This document shows, piece after piece, positions 16,638 through 22,845 of a stretch of 39,662 nucleotides of DNA (its first letter is position 1; every line of letters begins with the position of its first letter). The DNA is taken from the NCBI GenBank assembly GCA_900543845.1, contig UQTD01000009.1:1-39662 (forward strand), given 5' to 3'. The DNA comes from an uncultured Collinsella sp. (lineage in GTDB: Bacteria; Actinomycetota; Coriobacteriia; Coriobacteriales; Coriobacteriaceae). The translations under genes and the position numbers were made by a program. Under the pieces are notes generated by a model. That model was not told the DNA's origin. It was given only the letters and a program-made list of their open reading frames with translations, and did not search any database.

Positions 16638-17555
16638 CTATGCGTCCGCGTGAACGAGCAAGCAACGGAGCGTACCGGAGCAGCCCTCGTAGGGGCGCTT
16701 GCCGGCGCCGTAGCCGACGGCTTCGATGCGGTAGCGTGAGGGCAGTTGGTCGGACGTGCGCAGCGCGGTGACGATGGCGGCGCCCGTGGGCGTCACGAGC
16801 TCGCCGGCGACCGGTGCAGGCGTGAGGGCGATATTGCCCGCCTGGCACAGGTTGACGACAGCGGGGACGGGAATGGGCATGAGGCCGTGGGCGCAGCGAA
16901 TGGTGCCGTGGCCCTCGGAAAGCGACTCGACCACGATGTCCTCAATACCCAGGTCGTCGAGGCAGATGGCGACAGAGCAGACGTCGACGATGGAGTCGAC
17001 GGCGCCCACCTCGTGGAACATGACGGTTTCGGGCGTTTTGCCGTGGGCCTTGGCCTCGGCGGCGGCAAGTGCGGTAAAGATGGCGAGCGCACGACGCTTG
17101 GCGCCATCGCTTAGCTGTGAGCCGTCGATGATGGCGGTGACATCCGCCAAAGAACGGTGGTGATGGTGGTGGGCGTGATGGTGACCCTCGTGGCCATGAC
17201 CGTGGGCCTCATGGTCATGATCGTGGCAGTGCTCATGCTCGTCATGGTCATGATGGTGGTGCTCGTGCGTGTGCTCGTGCGTGTGCTCGGCAGCTGCTTC
17301 GTTGCCGTAGAGCCATGCCATGTCGTGGTCGTGGTTCTCGAGCTCTTCTGCCAGCTGAACGTCGAAATCGCAGGCGTCGATGCCATGCTTGTTTACGCGC
17401 GTGACGGCGATCGTAAAGCCGTCGACCGGCAGTGTGGCGAGCTGTTCGCGCAGGTGCTCCTCGCTGGCGCCCAGGTCGAGCAGGGCCGCGACGGTCATAT
17501 CGCCGCTGATGCCCGAGGTGCCGTCGATGATAAGCGTGTGCTGATGATTGGACAT
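16638..17555 (-). CDS. larC: Nickel-pincer cofactor protein LarC, LarC1 half only, with His-rich insert
   Basis: A 305-residue LarC-family protein. LarC inserts nickel into the pyridinium bisthiocarboxylate precursor in a CTP-dependent step to complete the cofactor of LarA. Seen: the N-terminal IIDGTSGISGDMTVAALLDLG signature (given as two parts IIDGTSGISGDM and TVAALLDLG), FHEVGAVDSIVDV, EGHGTIRCAHGLMPIPVPA and ELVTPTGAAIVTAL. Residues 91-133 contain 25 histidines, likely a nickel-holding loop. The protein stops soon after the VTPTGAA block, where LarC1 of Lactobacillus ends; the LarC2 half, which holds the CTP site, is not encoded here in any frame. The next gene downstream is tetR. It starts 10 bases after larB. 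Confidence 0.88.
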   Translation of the reverse strand: MSNHQHTLIIDGTSGISGDMTVAALLDLGASEEHLREQLATLPVDGFTIAVTRVNKHGIDACDFDVQLAEELENHDHDMAWLYGNEAAAEHTHEHTHEHHHHDHDEHEHCHDHDHEAHGHGHEGHHHAHHHHHRSLADVTAIIDGSQLSDGAKRRALAIFTALAAAEAKAHGKTPETVMFHEVGAVDSIVDVCSVAICLDDLGIEDIVVESLSEGHGTIRCAHGLMPIPVPAVVNLCQAGNIALTPAPVAGELVTPTGAAIVTALRTSDQLPSRYRIEAVGYGAGKRPYEGCSGTLRCLLVHADA

Positions 17556-17565
17556 GGAATGCTCC

Positions 17566-18348
17566 TTAGCGGGCGCGGGGTGTGCCGGCGCTCAGATGAT
17601 TGATAAGACTTGCCTGGTAAGCGGCGCCAAAGCCGTTGTCGATATTGACGACCGATACGCCGCTGGCACAGGAGTTGAGCATGGCGAGCAGTGCGGCTAC
17701 GCCACCAAAACTTGCGCCGTAGCCCACGCTGGTGGGAACGGCGATGACCGGACAGCTCACCAGACCGCCGATAACGCTCGCCAGCGCGCCCTCCATGCCG
17801 GCGATGGCGATGACCACCTGTGCCTGAGCAAGTTCCTCGGCATGCGCGAGCAGACGGTGCAGGCCGGCGACACCCACGTCGTAGAGGCGGTCGACCTCGT
17901 TGCCATAGAACTCGGCCGTCAACGCGGCTTCTTCGGCGACGGGCAAGTCGCTCGTGCCGGCGCAGGCGACGACGATGCGTCCGTTGCCGGTGGGGGAGGG
18001 CTTGCCGCCCACGAGGGCGAGCTGCGCGTCCGGGACATATCCCAGGTCGATGTCGTTGTCGAGGAACTCCGAGGTGCGGGCTGCCTTTTTGGCATCCAGG
18101 CGCGTGACCAGGATGCGCTCCTGGCCGGCATCGTGCAGCGCTTCGATAATGGCGGCAATCTGCTCGGCGGTTTTACCGGCGCCGTAGACAACCTCGCCGA
18201 CTCCCTGGCGCACCCCGCGTGAAAGATCGAGCTGCGCAAAACCCAGATCGGCGGTTGGCGCCGTCTGGATGCGCGTGAGGGCGACTGCCGGGGTGACTGT
18301 TCCGTCGGCAACATCGCTCAGCAATTGCTCAAGATCTCGCTTATCCAT
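17566..18348 (-). CDS. larB: Nickel-pincer cofactor biosynthesis protein LarB
   Basis: A 260-residue LarB, which carboxylates and hydrolyses nicotinic acid adenine dinucleotide in the first step of nickel-pincer cofactor synthesis. The C-terminal half is related to PurE (AIR carboxylase). Seen motifs: LDLSRGVRQGVGEVVYGAGK, VACAGTSDLPVAEEA, YDVGVAGLHRLL, IAIAGMEGALASVIGGL, and VPTSVGYGASFGGVAALL, all characteristic of the family. The start is ATG 18348, preceded by GAAGGGA at 6 bases; a GTG at 18381 is in frame but lacks such a site. It is the first gene of larB-larC-tetR, transcribed towards larA-larD. Confidence 0.93.
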   Translation of the reverse strand: MDKRDLEQLLSDVADGTVTPAVALTRIQTAPTADLGFAQLDLSRGVRQGVGEVVYGAGKTAEQIAAIIEALHDAGQERILVTRLDAKKAARTSEFLDNDIDLGYVPDAQLALVGGKPSPTGNGRIVVACAGTSDLPVAEEAALTAEFYGNEVDRLYDVGVAGLHRLLAHAEELAQAQVVIAIAGMEGALASVIGGLVSCPVIAVPTSVGYGASFGGVAALLAMLNSCASGVSVVNIDNGFGAAYQASLINHLSAGTPRAR

Positions 18349-18389
18349 ATATGTTCCCTTCGACGGTGCAAAGTCTAGCACGAGAAGGG

Positions 18390-18427
18390 TAGTTTCCGAA
18401 CATTAGAACAAAATCGTTCGGAAACTA
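18390..18427. promoter_or_regulatory. 12-bp perfect inverted repeat upstream of larB
   Basis: TAGTTTCCGAAC (18390-18401) and GTTCGGAAACTA (18416-18427) are perfectly complementary with a 14-base spacer, 42 bases before the larB start. On the minus strand a TTCGGA / 17 bases / TAGACT promoter-like pair overlaps the proximal arm. An operator for the TetR regulator encoded in the same operon is the simplest reading (inference). Confidence 0.55.
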
Positions 18428-18464
18428 GACATAGAGGAATTGATTCTGCTGTTAGACGGATTGA

Positions 18465-19100
18465 CTAGTCGCGCAGGATGATGTCCATGGCGAGCATCAG
18501 ATTGCGCTCGTCGATGGCAAACGGGGCGGCCTCGCGCGTCTTGGGCTTGGCGCAAAACGCGATGCCCGTGCCCGCAGCCTGAATCATGGGGATGTCGTTG
18601 GCGCCGTCGCCGATTGCCACGGTATGGGCCATGTCGACACCGCACTCAACTGCCCAGTCCAGCAGCTGGATGAGCTTGGACTCCTTGGTCACAATGTCTG
18701 CCGCCAGCTTGCCCGTGAGCTTGCCGTCCACGACTTCCAGGCGGTTGGCCAGGCAAAAATCGATGCCCGCGGCGGCCACGATCTTATCGGCGACCTCGTG
18801 AAAGCCGCCGCTTACCACGCCGACCTTCCAGCCCTTGCTGTGCGCCGAGCGCACAAGCTCCAGCGCGCCAGGGGCAAACGTCACGCGCTCAAAGGTGCGC
18901 TCGAACACACTCTCGTCCAAGCCGGCAAGCAGCCCCACGCGTTCCTCGAGCGCCTGCTTAAAGTCGAGCTCGCCGCACATGGCGCGCTCGGTGATCTGCG
19001 CTACCTGCTTGCCCACGCCGGCCTCCTCGCCCAACAGGTCGATGACCTCCTGGTTGATGAGCGTAGAGTCGATATCCATAACGATGAGGCGTGCAGTCAT
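18465..19100 (-). CDS. serB: Phosphoserine phosphatase
   Basis: A 211-residue HAD-family phosphatase that removes phosphate from phosphoserine in the last step of serine synthesis. Motif I is MDIDSTLINQEVIDLL with the nucleophile Asp9 and Asp11; motif II is VVSGGFHEVAD; the Lys of motif III is in the KLTGKL/KES region; motif IV is IGDGANDIPMI. This is the catalytic core of SerB without the N-terminal ACT domain seen in enteric SerB. AGGAAAGG lies 6 bases before the ATG. It is divergent from aspS. Confidence 0.92.
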   Translation of the reverse strand: MTARLIVMDIDSTLINQEVIDLLGEEAGVGKQVAQITERAMCGELDFKQALEERVGLLAGLDESVFERTFERVTFAPGALELVRSAHSKGWKVGVVSGGFHEVADKIVAAAGIDFCLANRLEVVDGKLTGKLAADIVTKESKLIQLLDWAVECGVDMAHTVAIGDGANDIPMIQAAGTGIAFCAKPKTREAAPFAIDERNLMLAMDIILRD

Positions 19101-19293
19101 GGCGGGCCTTTCCTAGTGCAGTTGTATTGGGGCACATTGTCGCACGCGGCGCGCCTGGGCGACGGCCAGGCCGCGTCAATTGTTTCGTCTCCGTCAAGTC
19201 TTTGGGCAAGAGTTACTTTTTCGCGGTACATCGACGTGGGTGCGATAAGATAGAACGCCATGTCCGGCTGCGCGGTTTACGCAGGCTGGGCAA

Positions 19294-19335
19294 ATCTGTA
19301 CGACGCCGCCCGGAACGACACGGGGCGGCACAGAT
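19294..19335 (+). promoter_or_regulatory. Leader hairpin directly before the aspS ribosome binding site
   Basis: ATCTGT (19294-19299) pairs with ACAGAT (19330-19335), and inside it GCCGCCC (19305-19311) pairs with GGGCGGC (19323-19329), leaving a 5-base bulge. The structure ends 5 bases before AAGGAGG (19341-19347). It has no T-tract, so it would act on translation or RNA stability rather than termination. It does not show T-box features that I can recognise. Confidence 0.5.
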
Positions 19336-19356
19336 CCATAAAGGAGGATCACTGGT

Positions 19357-21144
19357 ATGAGCCAGACCCGTCCCATCGATGAGCATTCCATGCACACCCG
19401 TACCTGCGGCGAGCTTCGCTTCGAGAACGTGGGCGAAGAGGTCACCCTCACCGGTTGGGTGAGCCGTCGCCGCGACCACGGCGGCCTTATCTTCTGCGAC
19501 CTTCGCGACCGCGAGGGCATCACGCAGCTCACCTTCGACCCCGAGCACTCCGATGGCGATGCCTTTAAGATCGCCGAGACCATGCGTCCCGAGTGGCCCA
19601 TCAAGATCCACGGCGTCGTGCGCGCCCGTGGCGAGGAGACCACCAACACCAAGCTCGCGACCGGCGAGATCGAGGTCCTGACCGACCACGCCGAGGTGCT
19701 CAACACGTCCGTCACCCCGCCGTTCCAGATCGAGGACGGCATCGAGACCAGCGAGGACACCCGCCTGCGCTACCGCTATCTGGACCTCCGCCGTCCCGAG
19801 ATGATGGCCAACCTCAAGCTGCGCTCCGACTTCACCTTTGCCATTCGCGAGGCGCTGCACAACCGTGAGTTCATGGAGGTCGAGACGCCCTCCCTGTTTA
19901 AGTCCACGCCCGAGGGCGCCCGCGACTTCATCGTTCCCAGCCGCATCCAGCCGGGCAACTTCTACGCCCTGCCGCAGTCCCCGCAGCTCCTGAAGCAGCT
20001 GCTCATGGTCGGTGGCGTCGAGCGCTACTACCAGGTTGCCAAGTGCTTCCGCGACGAGGACCTGCGTGCCGACCGTCAGCCCGAGTTCACTCAGGTCGAT
20101 ATCGAGATGTCCTTCGTGGACCAGAATGACGTTATGAGCGCGCTCGAAGAGGTTCTTGCCGATGCCTTCGGCCGCATGGGTGTCGAGATGCCCACGCCGC
20201 TGCGTCGTATGAACTACTGGGATGCCATGGACACCTATGGCTCCGACAAGCCCGATACCCGCTATGGCATGCACCTGGTCGACCTGACCGACATCTTTGC
20301 CAACTCCAAGTTCAAGGTCTTTGCGACTGCCGCAAACGAGGAGGGCTCCGTCGTCAAGGCCATCAACGCCAAGGGCGCCGGTGCCTGGGCACGTGCCAAG
20401 ATCGATAAGCTCGCCGGCGTGGCCTCCACGTTTGGCGCCAAGGGCCTGGCATGGATCGCCTTCCGCGAGGACGGCTCCATCAACAGCCCCATCGTCAAGT
20501 TCTTCTCGGACGAGGAGATGGCCGCTCTGCGCGAGCGCATGGACGTCGAGCCCGGCGACCTTGTGATGTTCGCCGCCGGCCCGCGCCTGCTCTCCGACGA
20601 GATCCTGGGCGGCATGCGTTCGCACATGGCCAACGCACTCGAGATCAAGCGCGAGGGCCACGACTTCCTGTGGGTCGTCAATTTCCCGCTGTTCCATTGG
20701 GACGAGGACCGCAAGGCCTATGCTGCCGAGCATCAGCCCTTTACCCTGCCGACCGAGACCGACATCGCCAAGATCGAGGCCGATCCGCTGGCGGCCGGTT
20801 CGTGCACCTACGACTTTGTCATGGACGGCTTTGAGGCCGGCGGTGGCGGTATGCGTATCCACAACGCCGAGATGCAGATGTCCATGCTCAAGCTCCTGGG
20901 CTTTACCGAGGAGCGCGCCGAGTCTCAGTTTGGCTTCCTCATGGAGGCCCTCAAGTTTGGTGCGCCCCCGATGGGCGGTTTCGCTCTGGGCCTGGACCGC
21001 GTGTGCATGCTGCTCGCCGGTTCCGACTCCATCCGCGACGTCATGGCGTTTCCCAAGACGGCCAGCGGCTCCGACCTTATGTCGGGCGCCCCGAGTGCCG
21101 TTAGCGGCGCCCAGCTCAAGGACGTCAGCCTGCGCCTGATGTAG
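19357..21144 (+). CDS. aspS: Aspartyl-tRNA synthetase (predicted non-discriminating)
   Basis: A 595-residue bacterial-type class II aspartyl-tRNA synthetase. Visible parts: the OB-fold anticodon domain (GWVSRRRDHGGLIFCDLRDREG, split as GWVSRRRDHGG and LIFCDLRDREG), the class II motifs LRYRYLDLRRPEM, FRDEDLRADRQPEFTQ, the bacterial GAD insertion domain in the middle, and GGFALGLDRVCMLLAG as motif 3. His41 in RRRDHGG is the residue found in non-discriminating AspRS such as that of Pseudomonas, whereas discriminating enzymes such as E. coli have Leu there. The enzyme may therefore also charge tRNA-Asn, with GatCAB making Asn-tRNA (inference). AAGGAGG lies 9 bases before the ATG. Confidence 0.95.
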   Translation: MSQTRPIDEHSMHTRTCGELRFENVGEEVTLTGWVSRRRDHGGLIFCDLRDREGITQLTFDPEHSDGDAFKIAETMRPEWPIKIHGVVRARGEETTNTKLATGEIEVLTDHAEVLNTSVTPPFQIEDGIETSEDTRLRYRYLDLRRPEMMANLKLRSDFTFAIREALHNREFMEVETPSLFKSTPEGARDFIVPSRIQPGNFYALPQSPQLLKQLLMVGGVERYYQVAKCFRDEDLRADRQPEFTQVDIEMSFVDQNDVMSALEEVLADAFGRMGVEMPTPLRRMNYWDAMDTYGSDKPDTRYGMHLVDLTDIFANSKFKVFATAANEEGSVVKAINAKGAGAWARAKIDKLAGVASTFGAKGLAWIAFREDGSINSPIVKFFSDEEMAALRERMDVEPGDLVMFAAGPRLLSDEILGGMRSHMANALEIKREGHDFLWVVNFPLFHWDEDRKAYAAEHQPFTLPTETDIAKIEADPLAAGSCTYDFVMDGFEAGGGGMRIHNAEMQMSMLKLLGFTEERAESQFGFLMEALKFGAPPMGGFALGLDRVCMLLAGSDSIRDVMAFPKTASGSDLMSGAPSAVSGAQLKDVSLRLM

Positions 21145-21168
21145 GCGAGCGGCTACATCTTGCTTGCA

Positions 21169-21203
21169 ACGAGGGAAGGACGTGTGTCTTCCCTCGTTTT
21201 TTA
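21169..21203 (+). terminator. Intrinsic terminator of aspS
   Basis: ACGAGGGAAG (21169-21178) pairs perfectly with CTTCCCTCGT (21188-21197), followed by TTTTTT. Strong terminator 25 bases after the stop. Confidence 0.92.
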
Positions 21204-21241
21204 TACGCCGAGGTTGCGAGGGTATAGGTTGACTGGGCGTC

Positions 21242-21445
21242 GCGGAAACTACGACCCGGAATTTGCGTCCAGAACGGGTCGCGCTTTCCCAAGGGGGGGG
21301 GTCCTCTGGGAAAGTGCGACCAAGAATTCGGCAAAATAATGGGGCACAGTTTCCGGTTGAGCTGTCTAACGGAAACTGTGCCCCAGAATGAGCGCTCAAA
21401 ACGGGGCAGGCTTTCCGCAACAACTGTCTGGCAGAAAGCCTGCCC
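21242..21445. repeat. Tandem array of three homologous hairpins between aspS and lacI
   Basis: Three hairpins in a row: D1 21276-21321 (15 bp, one G-U), D2 21341-21385 (15 bp perfect), D3 21403-21445 (13 bp perfect). A preceding right-arm-like segment (21242-21257) lacks its partner and looks like a truncated unit. The left arms are related to each other (GGGTCGCGCTTTCCC, GGGGCACAGTTTCCG, GGGGCAGGCTTTCC) and so are the 18-19-base linkers (GGAATTTGCGTCCAGAAC, AGAATTCGGCAAAATAAT, AGAATGAGCGCTCAAAAC). Read on the minus strand, D3 and D2 are followed by GTTTTG and ATTATTTTG, so the array could also end the lacI transcript. Confidence 0.85.
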
Positions 21446-21452
21446 CAGTTTC

Positions 21453-22469
21453 TTATAGCGAGTCTCTCTGGATCAGCTGCATGTGCATCACGGAGGTGGT
21501 AGGCTCGGCACCCTTGATCATGTCGAGCGCAATGTTGGCGGCCATGTGGCCTTCTTCGCGCAGGGGCTGGCGGACGGTCGTGAGCGCGGGGACGCAGCGC
21601 GTCGCAATCTCGTGATCGTCGAAGCCGACGACAGAAACGTCCGCAGGAACGGATAGGCCTGCCTCGTTGAGTGCGGTGATGACGCCAGCCGCGATACGGT
21701 CCGATCCGCAGAGCACGCCATCGAAAGCAATCTTGCGCGCGAGAATCAGGTGCATGGCCTGATAGCCGTCTCCGCTGTTCCAGCCGGTATAGATAACGTT
21801 TGCGTCTGGGAGGTCTTCGCCCAAGACGGCGCGGTAGCCGCGCAGGCGGTCGACAACAGCGGGGTTGTCTTGCGGTCCCAACACGGCGACGATATCTTTG
21901 CGGCCGCGCCCCTTCATGGCGAGTGCCGCAAAGCGTCCGCCCTCTTCGTCGTCAGAGTAGACCGTCGAGAACACATCGCGATAGGGGTGGCCCTCGAGCT
22001 GGCCGCACAACACGGTGGGTACGCCCAGCTCGCGCAGCACCTCGAGCAGCTCGCTGCCTTTGTAGGGAGAGACGTCGATCACGGCGTCGAACGAGCGGCG
22101 CTCAAAGTGCTCGCGTGCGCGGTTGCGCTCATGCGTAGAAGACGCCTGCAAGATAACGGGCAGATAGGACGACTCCGACAGTTCCTCGGTAATGCCGCTC
22201 AAAAACTCGCTATAGGTGGGGTCGCTGAAGAGTTCACTCAGAGGCTCGGTCACGAGCACGGCGATGATTTCCGTGCGCCCGACAGCGAGCGCTCGGCCAC
22301 GAGCGTTGGGGACAAAATTGACTTCCTTGGCCGCCGCGCGGACGCGCTTTTTGGTTTCCTCGCTAATGCGGGGCGAATCGTTGAGGGCGCGCGATGCCGT
22401 GGAGCGCGACACGCCGGCAGCTGCGGCAACCTCGGCAAGCGTAGGTGCGGTGCGAACTGGTTGTGTCAT
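21453..22469 (-). CDS. LacI-family repressor of the ebg genes
   Basis: A 338-residue LacI/GalR-type regulator. The N-terminal helix-turn-helix is TLAEVAAAAGVSRSTASRAL (about residues 10-29) with the hinge helix near NARGRALAVGRT, followed by a periplasmic-binding-protein-like sugar sensor domain ending in VRQPLREEGHMAANIALDMI. It is divergent from ebgA-ebgC, whose promoter region holds three copies of the LacI-type palindrome CAACCGGTTG, so it very probably represses that operon and is relieved by a galactoside (inference). AGGAGA lies 5 bases before the ATG. In E. coli the equivalent gene is ebgR, but orthology cannot be claimed from sequence alone. Confidence 0.9.
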   Translation of the reverse strand: MTQPVRTAPTLAEVAAAAGVSRSTASRALNDSPRISEETKKRVRAAAKEVNFVPNARGRALAVGRTEIIAVLVTEPLSELFSDPTYSEFLSGITEELSESSYLPVILQASSTHERNRAREHFERRSFDAVIDVSPYKGSELLEVLRELGVPTVLCGQLEGHPYRDVFSTVYSDDEEGGRFAALAMKGRGRKDIVAVLGPQDNPAVVDRLRGYRAVLGEDLPDANVIYTGWNSGDGYQAMHLILARKIAFDGVLCGSDRIAAGVITALNEAGLSVPADVSVVGFDDHEIATRCVPALTTVRQPLREEGHMAANIALDMIKGAEPTTSVMHMQLIQRDSL

Positions 22470-22713
22470 GGCGTCTCCTGGAAAATGCGGTCGATGTTGT
22501 CACTGATACGGGCTAGTGCGGATACAGCTTACTATAGTGCGCCTGAACAGCGTTCATGATATCCGGTGACCGGTGTCGTTTTGCAACCAAGCCGAAATCG
22601 AATACGTCTCGTGTGGGTGAGATATCAGCGGGCGTGGAGGTTGCCTACGAGCTTAAGAACGATGTCTTGTGCTGAGTTTCGATACTCAGGGTGACATAAG
22701 TGTTGCGATTGTA

Positions 22714-22723
22714 CAACCGGTTG
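22714..22723. promoter_or_regulatory. LacI-type operator 1
   Basis: Perfect palindrome CAACCGGTTG within GTACAACCGGTTGCACC, 45 bp upstream of operator 2. The central CG step with CAAC/GTTG flanks is typical of LacI-family sites. Confidence 0.85.
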
Positions 22724-22758
22724 CACCGTTAACCCGGCCAAATCGACCGTTCAGCGGA

Positions 22759-22768
22759 CAACCGGTTG
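22759..22768. promoter_or_regulatory. LacI-type operator 2, overlapping the ebgA -35 box
   Basis: Second copy, in GGACAACCGGTTGCACA. Its right end overlaps the likely -35 hexamer TTGCAC (22766-22771). The 42-bp distance to operator 3 is close to four helical turns. Confidence 0.85.
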
Positions 22769-22795
22769 CACAGTATTTTGCATCGCCCGTAAGAT
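22766..22795 (+). promoter_or_regulatory. Probable ebgA promoter
   Basis: TTGCAC (22766-22771) and TAAGAT (22790-22795) with an 18-base spacer. The promoter is bracketed by operators 2 and 3. Confidence 0.6.
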
Positions 22796-22800
22796 AAGGA

Positions 22801-22810
22801 CAACCGGTTG
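22801..22810. promoter_or_regulatory. LacI-type operator 3, at the transcription start
   Basis: Third copy, in GGACAACCGGTTGCACA, starting 6 bases after the -10 box, where a bound repressor would block initiation. The ebgA ATG is 36 bases downstream of its start codon-proximal end. Confidence 0.85.
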
Positions 22811-22845
22811 CACAAGAATCACTACGATGACGAAGGAGCATCACC

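Larger units (their letters stand above)
22470..22845. promoter_or_regulatory. Divergent control region between lacI and ebgA
   Basis: These 376 bases hold no gene. The three operators and the ebgA promoter lie at 22714-22810. On the minus strand a TATAGT -10-like box near 22531 could serve lacI. TTGCAACC at 22581-22588 resembles half an operator and could allow weak autoregulation. CTGAGT/ACTCAG near 22672-22689 can form a small hairpin. Confidence 0.5.

Noticed and set aside
16636..16848. N-terminal extension of tetR, or a programmed frameshift making a LarC fusion
   Set aside because: The extension translates to Arg/His-rich shadow of larC. In Lactobacillus a frameshift yields LarC2, but no LarC2-like sequence exists here in any frame, and tetR has its own ATG.
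17157..17603. Val/Met-rich plus-strand frame that looks like a membrane protein
   Set aside because: It is the complement of the His-rich codons (CAC/CAT) of larC, which read as GTG/ATG on the other strand.
21169..21445. CRISPR-like regular repeats after aspS
   Set aside because: The units are hairpins with diverged arms and no constant repeat with unique spacers; no cas genes are near.
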